Shown piece after piece: positions 10,226 through 23,300 of a DNA stretch of 64,000 bases (within the stretch, counting starts at the first letter, position 1; the number at the start of each line of letters is the position of its first letter). A model generated the notes under the pieces. It worked only from the letters and a program-made list of their open reading frames with translations. It did not search any database and had not been told where the DNA came from. The stretch is from Oegoconia quadripuncta (Eukaryota > Arthropoda > Insecta > Lepidoptera > Autostichidae). The position numbers and the translations under genes were made by a program. The stretch spans positions 31,816,022-31,880,021 of the forward strand of contig OX438749.1 of assembly GCA_949316235.1 (NCBI GenBank), read 5' to 3'.

Positions 10226-10500
10226 CTTGTAGCAGTGTGGATAAGTTGAATCAAATACTTTTTTGTGTGTAGAATTTGTTGAAAGGAATTTATATTACTG
10301 TCAGCAGGTAATAGTGTCAGAGAAACATAATTTGTGGATGAAATTATCAAGAATTGTAAATATTTACATTAAATATATCACACGCGAAAAATTTCGATGC
10401 TTACTCATTCACACCTACCCTCCCATTCACACCTACCCACAAAAAAAAAAAAAAAAAAAAATTATCGCCGGACACTGTACAGTGGGAGTAGAGTGGCGGG
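10226..10500 (-). promoter_or_regulatory. 5' leader of the complete non-LTR element
   Basis: This is the leader before ORF1, where an internal promoter of such elements would lie. It holds two gtgggtaggtgtgaatg-like repeats and a T-run (minus strand), and begins with a 43-bp segment that recurs at 11177-11218. No defined promoter motif was recognised. Confidence 0.5.
10440..10500 (+). repeat. A-run plus 43-bp module, copy 1
   Basis: An A-run is followed by attatcgccggacactgtac and agtgggagtagagtggcggg, which contains the 12-bp palindrome cactgtacagtg. The same A-run plus module occurs at 11150-11218 in the same orientation. Confidence 0.85.
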
Positions 10501-10720
10501 ATTAATAATGAAATATAAAAACCTTTTTGTAATATAAAAACCTTTATGTAAAATCAAAGCCTGATTTTAAAAGAGCAACCCTTCGAGTTTCTTGCTTGTT
10601 CTTCTCAGGGGAAAATTGCATTTTGAACAAGCAGTAGCTTAAAAAATGTAAAATTGACTATTTTAAGTATACTCTGTGTACCTACAAAATTAAGCATTTT
10701 TGACTTTGATTTTGTATTTA
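10501..10720 (+). repeat. jockey-like 3' end, right part (split by insertion)
   Basis: It resumes the element broken at 5587: aataatgaaatataaaaacc, then aaaagagcaacccttcgagt, then a tail around cctacaaaattaagcatttt. The same tail occurs at 13935-14330, 25330-25520 and 39470-39660. Confidence 0.75.
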
Positions 10721-10995
10721 AAATGGCGGCTTTTTGCATAGGTATGTACGTAATGTACGTACGTTATTATTATTATTATTTATATTAATAGTACCAATTT
10801 TATTGTAATTTAATTAAAACATTACCCATTCAATTTTAACGGTAACCATTGTCAGTGACATAATAAGAATCTTTAATTGGCATAAGTTTGTTATTAGTTT
10901 TCTGTATAAGAATTTGTAATAATGCTGTTGATTCTATGTAAATAAATAAAATAAAATAAAGGTCGATGTGCAATTTTTATCGCCTTATCTAAATC
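10721..10995. other. AT-rich stretch, nothing recognised
   Basis: It contains short acgt and ttatta repeats and a gtaaataaataaaataaaat end that could be an old retrotransposon tail. No coding evidence. Confidence 0.4.
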
Positions 10996-11141
10996 TACCG
11001 CCAAACAGCAATGTTAAATAGCATTGTTGTGTTCCGGTTGTCAGAGATAAGATCCCCTAATGTGTTGGGGTTTCCGGATCAGTAGGCTTCCACCTTCGAC
11101 CTGTCCTGTGTGATTGAGGTCAAGTACGAACCCGTCGTGCA

Positions 11142-11149
<8 letters not shown>
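10996..11149 (+). repeat. SINE-A 3' part with A-run
   Basis: It runs from aaatctaccgccaaacagca to gtcaagtacgaacccgtcgt and gcataaatt, then a long A-run. Part of the hairpin region is deleted (gacctgtcctgtgtgattg). The head is missing. Confidence 0.7.
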
Positions 11150-11178
<29 letters not shown>

Positions 11179-11218
11179 ATCGCCGGACACTGTACAGTGG
11201 GAGTAGAGTGGCGGGATT
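11150..11218 (+). repeat. A-run plus 43-bp module, copy 2
   Basis: It matches 10440-10500 and stops 10 bp before the THAP-A exon 7 donor at 11227-11228. See the finding on this module. Confidence 0.85.
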
Positions 11219-11228
11219 GTATACTCAC

Positions 11229-11312
11229 AGAGCTGTGTGTGAGCCGCGAGGGCATTCTGTTTCGCGATCAGCAACTCTGGACCCGGTCGCGACACTGGCT
11301 CGTAGTAACCGC
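11229..11312 (-). CDS. THAP-A exon 7
   Basis: 84 nt between acceptor tttccttag and donor ct/gtgagtat. The frame set by exon 6 encodes Gly424 and then [20 protein letters not shown] and more (residues 425-451), ending in phase 1. It is GC-richer than the surroundings. The donor is followed within 10 bp by the repeated 43-bp module, and a jockey-like repeat begins about 35 bp beyond the acceptor. Confidence 0.8.
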
Positions 11313-14300
11313 CTAAGGAAATTACACAATAGTCAGATACATTCATAAATTAGAACCTAGAGTGTCTCTTAGAGATAAGTTTAAGGAAATTAATATATTA
11401 ACAATGGCACACAGCATACGCTTTTACAATAAAATACCAGAACATGTATTGAGTTTAACAGAGCTGAAATTTAAACGCCACGTTAGAGAAACTCTATGTA
11501 AGGAGGGTTATTACAGGATAGATGATTATTTAGGCGGTGTTAGCTGGTCGTTATGTTAATTGCTTTTGTTTTGTAATATGTGATATAAAATGTAATATTA
11601 TTGTAAAGATGGAAACCAATTCAAAAGATGTGTTGTTGCGGAGTTTCTTGTCGCTGGTCGAAGCGATTAGTTTAAAAAAAAATAACATGTTGACTTTCAA
11701 TAAGTGATATTTTTGTATCCTACATTGAATAAAATATTTTTGATTTTGATTTTTTTTTGCATCTCAATACATTTATGAGAATTTGTTATATGCAAAAAAA
11801 AAATATAACCTTATTCGCTAAAAATAGTGATAGGCACAATGTTAATACAAGGAATAAGAACCAGTTATCTGTTTATGTTAGCCGACTTCACAAAGTTAGT
11901 AAATAATGCAAAGGCCAATGTATACGCTTATACATATAATAAGGTTCCAGTAGACATTCAAAATTTGCCTTTAAATAAATTTAAAGCAATCATATAACAG
12001 AAATTATTAGCAAAATGCTATTATAAAATCACTGACTATTTGAATGATAAGCAAGCATGGATTTAGCTGTCTTATTATTCATATAATTATCAAATCACAA
12101 ATTGTAACCCATAATCTCTTAAAAGAGCAACCCTTGAGTTTCTTTGTGAATGAACAGAAAAATCAAAATCAAAAATATTTTATTCAATGTAGGGATACAA
12201 AAATATCACTTATTGAAAAGTCAACATGTTTTTTTTTTTAAACTACATCCCTTCGCAAGGTGTTATGGTTAGGGAGAAGAAGCGACAAGAAACTCCGCAA
12301 CAACACATCTTTTCAATTAGTTTCCATCTTTACAATAATATTACATTTTATATAACATATTACAAAACAATAGCAATTAACATAACGACCAGCTAACACC
12401 AGACCTCCTTATCGCCTAAATAATCATCTATCCTGTAATAACCCTTCTTACACAGAGTTTCTTTAATGTGACGTTTAAATTTCTGCTCTGTTAAATTTAA
12501 ATGTAATTTTAATCTTAACAGTGACGTTTACAAGTGATTATTTTATCCTATGAAATAGAATTGATTTAATTCGGATATAAATCAGATTACATACAATACA
12601 GGGTCAATTTGAATTCGTGTAATTCGCGTGACGCCACTTTTGATTACGAACTGTCCCCAAGGAAACATAGTCGAATTCAATAAAAAAAAAAGGTTTACCC
12701 ATACAAAGTAAACCATTCTGAAACCATCTTTAGTGTGGAAGTTGGAACAATTTGCCCTCAATACATGCAGTGCTTACAAAGTGTAAGCTTTGCTCGAAAT
12801 ACATTGTGGTGACAGATAACTTTTTTTAAATATTTCGAACACTTACACTGATCATCTATTCCCAAACTAAGCAAAGCATGTACTATGGGTACTAGATAAC
12901 GGATAAACATACATAAATATTTATATAAACATCCATGACTCAGGAATAAATGTTCATATTCGTCACATAAACATTTACCCGTCGCGGGATTGGAACCCGC
13001 AACCGTTGGTTTCACTGACAGGGTCACTATCCACTACACCAATCGGTCGTCGAATAATTAATATTTCATACTGATGTGAACAAAAATATTCGAACCGTTT
13101 TGTGACAAAACGCTGTGCACGCTACTGGTTGGTCCTATTCTTTTTTAGTGCCTAAACCACGTGATCAGCCATTACGACACTAATGCAGTCTATTGTGACA
13201 CTCGCGTGTGACAGTTCATTACCTGTAATATTGTTATGGCCGTTCGGCGGATAATACGGGCTGCCTTGAGGCTGCATGACGTTCTCACAACCTGAAACAA
13301 TGCAAATAAACGGTAAACAGGTGTTGATAGTGCAAAAGGCAGATTTTCATTATTAATAATGAAATAGCCTGGCATGCGAACGAGCTGGTTATGTCCAAAA
13401 TCAAAATCAAAATCAAAAAATGGTTTATTGAAATTTTTTTTGTTCTTGAAAATTTTTTGCAAATAAGATGGAGTTTCCCGGTCAGTACGCTACCACTTTC
13501 GGCCTCATCTTCACTTAACATCAGGTGTTATTGAGGTCAAGTGCTAACCCGTTGTGGATTAAAAAAAAATATCTCACAAAAACCACCGTACAACATGATC
13601 TTTATAGAATACACACTTATGGTTGTTATTGAAAATTTTGTGCACTAGTATACCCTACCCTCGCTTTCTCTCGCAGGGCACTAGCTGAAAATCAGTGTCT
13701 TACCGCTATAGGTGAGGATCCACACTGAGCGATGGCCCATTTGTGGTACAGATACACATACAACTCTATTATAAGTTGTAACAGTTGTACAAAATTTTAG
13801 TTTTTATTTTTATTACTGTGAAATAAGGCTACATTTTGTAAGAATAACACCAAGCAGAATGATTGTTGCGTCGAATATTTTTGTATGTGTTTATGTAATA
13901 TACAAATAAACGCTTTATCTATCTATCTATCTTTATTTTGTAGGTACACAGGGTACACTTAAAATAGTCACATGTTACATTTCTTAAGCTACTTGCTCGT
14001 TCAAAAGGCAATTTTCCCCTGAGAAGAACAAGCAAGAAACTCAAGAGGTTGCTCTTTAGAAAAAAAGGTTTTTATATTACAAAATTATTAATTATTATTT
14101 TATATTATAATATTTCATTATTAATTGTGAATAGCCTGGTTATGCGAACGGGCTGTTTATGTCAATGAATGTTTATCATCTAAGTAGTCAGATATTTTAT
14201 AATATGCTTTGTTAATAAGTTTCTGTTTTATAGTATCTTAAAATTTATTGACAGGAACATTTTGTATATCAAAAGGAACCATATTGAAGAAGCGTATACA

Positions 14301-17300
14301 TAACCTTCTTTCAGCACTATTGTGCTGAAAAAAATAAAGGGCCATAACGTACACACCTTCGATCTCATCTTCACTTAACACCAGGTGTGATCGAGGTCAA
14401 GTGCTAACCTATTGGTTTTTTTTTATTGGTTATTTATTTATTATAGGTTAGCACTTGACCTCGATCACACCTGGTGTTAAGTGAAGATTAGATCGAAGGT
14501 GGAAGCGTACGTTATGGCCCACACCCTCTCCGTGTAAGAGATTGTGCCCTCAACAGATGAATTCTTCCAGATAATATTCTACCTGTGTGCCAAATTTCAA
14601 CCAAATCGGTTTAGTCGTTTCGCCGTCATTGAGCAACAAACATCCAAAAATTTCGCTTAATTATAATATTTGTTAGGACGCAATAAAAACAGTGTTTCAT
14701 TGAAGAATTCTTTAACCACTTGTAAGGTTGACTGGTGAAGGAGGAGACAAAACTGACCGTGTATGCTAAATTTTGTATCTGTGCTATTAACCGTTGAGGA
14801 GTTCCCTCTTGAGGAGACAACCCTGGCTGCAGCATCAGGTCATCGCGCTGTTTAGCTATCAAAACTGAACGTATTTACAAAATTTCGCAGCCGTGCTATT
14901 AACCGTTAAGGAGTTCCCCTCGTGAGGAGATGACCTTGGCTGCAGCATCAGGCCATCGCGAAAATTATGTTTAACTGTCAAAATTGGCCGTGTTTGCAAA
15001 ATTTCGTACCCGTGCTATTAACCGTTAAGGAGTTCCCCTCGTGAGGAGACAACCCTGGCTGCAGCATCAGGTCATTGCGAAAATCATGTTTAGCTATCAA
15101 AACTGAAAGTGTTTGCAAAATTTCGTATCCGTGCTATTAACCGTTAAGGAGTTCCCCTCGTGAGGAGACAACCCTGGCTGCAGCATCAGGTCATTGCGAA
15201 AATCATGTTTAGCTATCAAAACTGAAAGTGTTTGCAAAATTTCGTATCCGTGCTATTAACCGTTAAGGAGTTCCCCTCGGGAGACAGACCTGGCTGCAGC
15301 ATCAGTTCATATCTATCATAACAATGTATTGTCATCAGAACTGAACGAGTATGCAAAATCTCAGTTTCAGTAAACGGTTAAAATTTTAAAACAGATCACT
15401 TTACATTGCATTTGCAAATTGAATATTTTTTTTTAAATAAAAGCGACTTGAATTTCATTAAGAAATCAAGTCGCAAACAAAAATACCATATAAAATAGTT
15501 TGGTTGGTGGTTGAAGTATGGGAATGTCAACGGACCTCTAGTACAAACGCGGAGAACGAAACGATACCGCGTTTTAATTTCGGTCAGCGACATCTAGCGG
15601 CGGCGGAAAGAATTAAAAACTATTGAGCTCGATATTTGAAGAACTTTGCGCGACGAACCCAAGAGTTTAATACGGAGAAATTAGTTGTCATTACTTAAAA
15701 AAAATTAGTAAGTATAGACGATTTTTTCAATTTATAATAATAATGATTGGCAGCCAATAAAGCCATAGTTTTTAATATCATATAAATTGTACCGGATGAG
15801 TTTTTTTAACGCAAGGAAAAAATAAGGCATAGTAAGTGAAATAGAAGGTATTGGCATTGTTAGTTTAATTTTTTCTTCGAAACCATTACCGAATAAAGCG
15901 TTAACTGTGTCATTTGACGGTCGTGTTTGTAGCCTATATTCCACATAATTACATCATTAAATTAAATACGCTTGGTGTACTTCGACCAGCCTCCCCAAAA
16001 TTATAAAATTGTATTAGTTATACACTTTATTTTAAAAAAAAGGACAACAATGATCCTGTGGGTTTCTTGCGCCGCTTCTTTTCCCACAGATGATTTCCCT
16101 TTCCGAAGCGGTAGTAGCTTGGACATACCGACTGACAGATAAATGCAATAAACCTTTTTTTATTTCCAGTAAATTTAAATTGACATTCAACAAATTATAT
16201 CGTATAACTTACGTTGAAATAAATGCTTGAAGTTTGAAATAAATAAAGAAAATTTGGAGAAAATTTGATTTTCAGATAAATTTCACATGATAAAAACCCT
16301 ACGAGTCCCGCCAGTCGCATATAGAATAGAATACATTTATTCGTTGACCATGACACACATCATACACATACAATATGAGTTGGTATACAGTTAAAAGTAA
16401 TATCGGAGACGTGACCCATATCAGGGGCAACGAAATGGTCCAGACTCAGCATGTGCTTTCATTCTGCCAGAACCATTGAGATACTCGTATGTGCGCATCT
16501 CAGGGCACACAAAATTCGATTGACATGCTGCCAGCGCGTGCGTTTTTGAATAAAAAACTTCTATTTCACTTACCTAATATGCCCTATTTTTTTTTTACGG
16601 TAAAAAAAACTCTACGGTATAATATATTATATAATGTATAGGTAGTTTAGTTTCTAAATTTAGTATTTTTAGTCAACACGCTTTCATTAGCTTCACTTGT
16701 AACTAACAATGTAATCAAATCTTGAAAGTTCATTTTAACTTACTTCTAATTGTCGTATTGAAATGAAACTTTCTATGTATATGTAATTCTGTTAATAATA
16801 CTATAATTTGGTATCTTGGAGCTGATCTGATGATGGAGCCTGGAGGTGGATGGTTGAAACTCTTCAGTGGCCACTAGTAAACCCCTCGAGTTTGGGCTCA
16901 TATGATTTGTTTTGACGAGTCCAATATATTACGCTTGGTGTCGACGATCTGATGATGGAGTTACAGAAGTACACACAAAAATATTTGACGGTACATTATT
17001 ACGGCTTCTTCTTCTTATTTTTGAGAATGGCAACCAGCCAACCTCACTGTCGATGGACATTACTGCCAGTTTCGAGTGAAAAATTTTATTTCTCTTATTC
17101 CTTCAGTTTATAAGTCAGTCTCAGTCAAAACAAGTAATTCGTCGTATACTTGGCGTATACAGAGTCTAGTCACGGTCAAGTCATTCTTCAGTAAAGTGGC
17201 AGAATGCTTTACAAAAGATTTTGGCGGCTTCTTGTGGGAACCCGAAAGCTCCGTTATGCACTTTAATTTAACACTAACGTTTGCTGCACAATATTCTGCC

Positions 17301-20300
17301 ATTATTAAGCTTCAAAAGTTAGAATGCACAAATTATAAGAATTATAAAGAAAAATGCAACTTCAGTCGCCGAGATCCCGACAAAAAGCCTTATTACGGCT
17401 TATTACATTTATCTGTCAGTCAGTATGTCCAAGCTACTACCGCTTCGGAAATGGGAAATCGTCTGTGGGGAAAGAAGCGGTGAAAGAAACCCACAGGATC
17501 ATTGTTGTCCTTTTTTTAAAAATAAAAATTATACAGGTAAAACAATTTTATAATGTGGGAGCTGGTCGAGTGTACACCAAGCGTGTTTGCCATTCAGATA
17601 GTCACAAATTTTGTGATAACCTTTTTTTGTTAATGTTGTTTTGACATGATCTTTAAATAATTTAACAGTTAGATTAATGATATTCTCATGTATAAGGTTA
17701 TAAAAGCTTATACAATGCCCCATAAATTATGTGTTAACTTTGCTTAGTCTGAACATAGGGGGAAGCCAATTTGGCCTTATATCTCAATTTTTTGGGAATA
17801 CAGAAATATTTTTTTCCAACGTACATAATATCGTAAATAAACAGTGAAGGAACAGTTAAAATATTAATTTCTTCAAACCTGTCCCAGAGAGAGTCATGTC
17901 GAAGCAGATTAGATTAAGATTAAGTTTGGAATCTGCCGTGCCCTTACAGGGTCTCATGTATGGACTATTGTTTTTTATATATTAGATTAGATTAGATTTA
18001 TTTAGTTCACTTTTACAATAGCATGTCATACATACAGTTTCGTAAATTTATGAAATCTAAAATAAAAGTGATTGTCAAACATAAAACAAAAAATAATAAC
18101 ATAAAAAACAAATTCCTGTATACAATAGTAAAACATATTGTTATATGTATGTCAAAATTAATTAAGAAAGTATAAGTATGTAACCATTGTTACGTCAACG
18201 TCATACCATTTTAGAATAATCAAAATGAAATAAAACAAAACAAAATAAAATATAAACCATGTCATGAGATTATTGATTTGCCATAATAAAAATTATAGTT
18301 GAATACAAGTTAAAATAGATATATTAAAATAGAAAACATGTCAGGAGGTTATGAAAATGTCATATCCATATACTCTTTAATAGAATAAAATTCATTTTCC
18401 AACAAAAAGTTTCTCAGTTGGCGAATGAATGCGTCGTCATTTTTTTCGTCACGTAAATCTGCGGGTAGATGCTCATAGTACGTAGGCCCGATCACACGGG
18501 GGTTTTTTGTCGCGAGTGCTGTGCGTCGTGAGACAGATTGTAAGCGACCTGTACTCCTTAATAGATGTCCACCTCCGACACGACGGCTAAAACTAGACAT
18601 ATTCCGCCGCACAAATAATATCACTTGGTATAAGTACAGTGAGTACAATGTCATTATTTTTGTTTAATGAAAATGGGTTCTACATGTGTCTCTGGGTTTA
18701 ACTCCACTTAGGATTCTTATTGCCCTTTTTTGTAGAATGAAGACGCGGTTTGCATCAGCTGAGTTACCCCAAAGAATGACGCCATACGACATAAGTGAGT
18801 GGAAATACGCAAAATACGTCTGCCTCAGCACGTCTGTTGATATAAGTGGGCGGAGTTTCCGTAACGCATATGCAGCACCACTCAGTCGATCGCAAAGTGA
18901 TTGTATATGGGACTTCCAGTTTAGATTGCTATCTAACTTGAATCCCAGGAATTTTACCTGTTCACACAATGGTACCGGGATGGACATATTCATTGGTCTC
19001 TGATTTGTTTTAGCCGTGAAGATTATCCCATTCGATTTAGTGACATTCAGAATTATAAGATCTAATGTACACATGAAAGCATGAATAAATGAATATGAAT
19101 ATGATTATAAATTGCTCGTAATGCTCTCTTTTGCAAAATAAAAATATGTCCTATGTCAGCTGCTGTTCCCCTAATCGACGACCGATTGGTGTAGTGAATA
19201 GTGACCCCGTCAGCGAAACCAACGGTTGCGGGTTCGAATCCCGCGACGAGTAAATGATTGTGTGATGAATACAAACATTTATTCCCGAGTAATGGATGTT
19301 TATGTAAATATTTATGTATGTTTATCCATTATCTAGTTTCCATGGCACAAGCTTTGCTTAGTTCGGTGACTAGATGATTGATGATGATGATGATTGGTGT
19401 AAGTGTCGAGATATTTATTTATTTATTAATTAAGCCTGCATCTATGTTTCACAGTTTGATGAATCAAATTTGGGATATCTCACTAATGTTTAACGTATGT
19501 ATGTTTATATCTATTATTTTATATATTTTTTTAAGTCATTGGTGCACAACCTGCGCTTCGTCCGGTGAGCGAGGGCGCCGGAGGCCCACCTTCCAGTCTC
19601 TCTCCAGATGGTAGCGGTATTTAAAGAGTTAGTACCCCAGGAGGGTACCAGCACTGCTGGAGAATCCCTCATCGCTCAGGCTGCCCTACTTATTCTGGGG
19701 TGGACACCTTCCTCAAAGGCCGGCAACGCATCTGTGACCCTTTTGGTGTTGCGGGTGTCCATGGGCGGCGGTGATTGCTTTCCATCAGGTGACCCGCATG
19801 CTCGTTTGCCGCCCTCTCATATAAAAAAAAAAAAAAAAAAACAACCTACTGGCTTTTATCCCGTCCTACTTTTTTATCTACCCAAAGGTTGTCTGGTAGA
19901 GAAAGAAAAAAAATCAACAAACTAACAAACGAACATCCAAACTTTCGCATTTAAAATAAACAAATAAATAACCTTGGACATACACACAGCGCCATCTAGT
20001 TCCACTTTAAGCAACTATAGGCTTGTGTTGTGGATACCAGTCGGTTGATATACTACATAAATACATAATTTTTTTGTAAATAAATACTTATTATGAATAA
20101 AAACATCCATAACACGGGTACACATGTCCGTATACATCATATAAACCAATAAAAACATGCAGTGCCGCGTTTATATGTAATTGTATGAACTGTGAAATTT
20201 CACTATTTAATCGACGCTCTGGCAATAATTCAAAGTCAATATCTATTGCTAAAATCGTTGTGTGTGCTTTTAAATATATAAATAAATTATCATCATCAGC

Positions 20301-23300
20301 CCGTAAACATCCCACTACATGGATATAGGCCTTCCCTCGTATATGAGGGAGTATGGGCCATAGTCAACCATATGCATTTGAATTTCTGTTTCTCAGGCAT
20401 GCTGGTTTCCTGACGATTTTTTTCTTCACCGTTTTTTTCAGTCGGTTATATGAAGTAATTAAATTAAAATTAAAAACTCATTGGTACATGGCCTGCCTGG
20501 GAATCGAACCCAGACCTCCTAAATTGGGAGACCGCGCCTGAACCGCTGAGCCACCGCTCCGGCTCCCGCTTATTCAGGTACTGTATTAAAGGAAACCATA
20601 CACTAACCGCTGGCATCTGGCTCCTGTTTGACCTGATGCTGAAGGTGCTCCAGGAGGCGTTGGTGAGACGCGGCCCGGTGTCCCATGTACATTGAGCTGG
20701 CATCTGTAATGTACACGAAGAAAATCAATCAGTATCACGTTAATAGCCCATAAAAGTGCTTTCATCGCTTTGCGTGGGAGGATTTGCCCTAGCTACGCTG
20801 GGCAGGCGGATTGGGTATCGCAGATTTTTTGAGAGCACTTCACCTCTTCGTCGAAATTGGACTTGTATAGATAATAAATAAATAAATAAATATCCTTAGA
20901 CATACACACAACGCCATCTAGTTCCACAGTAAGCAACTATAGGCTTGTGTTGTGGATACCAGATGGTTGATATAACTACATAAATACATTTTTTTTTTGG
21001 AAATAAATACTTATACTTATTATAAATGAAAACATCCATAACTCGGGTACACATGTCCGTATTCATCACACAAACATATGTCCCTAGCGGGATTCGAACC
21101 CGCAACCTTTTGGTGTAGTAGCCAGAGTTGCTAACCACTACACCAAACAGGTCGTCCTCCGCAAACCAAATAGATAGATAGATAAGCATCTATTTGCATC
21201 CATGTACACACACATAACAAATTTTACATATGAATGAAGTCGTTTAAAAATACAACTAAACAATAAAACACAAGTACAGAAACAACAAATATTATGTGTG
21301 TGCCGCAGTATACAAAAAGGCTACAGTTCAGTGTACGGATTTGCCCGAGGCGGGCAAAACAATGCGGGCGGGTATAATCGAATCCCTTGTCCTATGTAGA
21401 CATTGAGATTGTTGGAGATCATTAAATTCAATAAGGAAAATGTATCATTGGTTCAAACAGTTTTAAGGATCATTCAATATTAGAAAGATATTTGTATCAT
21501 TGGTTAACAACTTTGAGGATCATGCAATATTAAAAAGATATTTGTATCATTGGTTAACAACTTTGAGGATCATGCAATATTAAAAAGATATTTGTATCAT
21601 TGGTTAACAACTTTGAGGATCATGCAATATTAAAAAGATATTTGTATCATTGGTTAACAACTTTGAGGATCATGCAATATTAAAAAGATATTTGTATCAT
21701 TGGTTAACAACTTTGAGGATCATGCAATATTAAAAAGATATTTGTATCATTGGTTAACAACTTTGAGGATCATGCAATATTAAAAAGATATTTGTATCAT
21801 TGGTTAACAACTTTGAGGATCATGCAATATTAAAAAGATATTTGTATCATTGGTTAACAACTTTGAGGGTCATGCAATATTAAAAAGATATTTGTATCAT
21901 TGGTTAACAACTTTGAGGATCATGCTATATTAAAAAGATATTTGTATCATTGGTTAACAACTTTGAGGATCATGCTATATTAAAAAGATATTTGTATCAT
22001 TGGTTAACAACTTTGAGGATCATGCAATATTAAAAAGATATTTGTATCATTGGTTAACAACTTTGAGGATCATGCAATATTAAAAAGATATTTATATCAT
22101 TGGTTAACAACTTTGAGGATCATGCTATATTAAAAAGATATTTGTATCATTGGTTAACAACTTTGAGGATCATGCTATATTAAAAAGATATTTGTATCAT
22201 TGGTTAACAACTTTGAGGATCATGCTATATTAAAAAGATATTTGTATCATTGGTTAACAACTTTGAGGATCATGCAATATTAAAAAGACATTTGTATCAT
22301 TGGTTAACAACTTTGAGGATCATGCTATACTAAAAAGATATTTCTATCATTGGTTAACAACTTTGAGGATCATGCTATATTAAAAATGGATCTGTATCAT
22401 TGGTTCAAACAATTTTGAGGATCATGCAATGTTAGAGATCTGTATATTCAACATCTTTGCGGATCCAATATCAAAAAAATAAATAAAAAATCCCAGAATA
22501 TGGTTAAACGACTGAAAAGCATGAAACACTATGGATCATAGTGAATACAATGGTAACTCATGTGTTTCGTGCCAGGTAACAAATTATCTTCAGTAGGACA
22601 GTGGTATTTTGCTTTATATGTATATATCGGTGAGTTTTTTTTTTACCGTAAGGAAAAAAATAGGGCGTATTAGGTAAGTGAAATAAAAGATATTGTATAT
22701 TATTCACTGGAGTGGCAGCACCATTAATTTTCATTTCCCAAGAAGCATTAATCTCAGGCCGGCGCCTGGATTAATTATGGTTACGAGAAAAAAAAATAAC
22801 TTCTATTTCACTTATCTAATATGCATTATTTTTTCCTTACGGTAAAAAAACTGATCCGGTATAAAGATTTCCTGTGACCTCCATGGATCAAGATGAATCA
22901 AAGATGTCCACCTACACATAGTCAGTGAGATACATAACCCTTTCTTCATGCCGTAGGCGGGTAAAAGAGAAATGGTTCAAACAGCTTTAGGGACCATTAA
23001 ATATTGTAAAGGCAAGTGCATTATTGGTTCAACTAACTTTGAGGATCAGTTTATATCAAAAAGAGAAATGTATAATTTAATCAATCAACATTTATGACCC
23101 TTAAAATCTGTCAAACTCAAAATGAGCCACAAACTGATTACCGCTGCTACCAGGCCCGCATAACCTAACGAGAGTTTAGAGGATATTATATAATAGATAC
23201 TTACCTAATTGATCTTTAGTTCGTTCATACAAAAATTTATCTTCATCCTTCACATCGACCTCCTGCTTTATAGGACTCTCATTAAAAAAATTCTGATTTT

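Noticed and set aside
12600..12680. Possible exon near the gaattcgtgtaattcgcgtg segment
   Set aside because: No acceptor/donor pair and no need for it, as exons 5, 6 and 7 already join in phase.
17076..17483. 135-residue open frame (and its 64-residue antisense partner)
   Set aside because: No motif, no splice borders, and the 3' half is the family T repeat; left as unassigned rather than called a gene.
20460..20580. tRNA gene suggested by the ggttcgattccc B box
   Set aside because: Only the A/B-box half of a tRNA is recognisable, and the segment is joined to SINE-F body and tail shared with other copies; it is a SINE head. The same applies to the heads of SINE-A, SINE-B and SINE-E.
21439..22440. 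CRISPR-like regular repeat array
   Set aside because: The units are directly adjacent, with no unique spacers, in an insect intron; it is a minisatellite.
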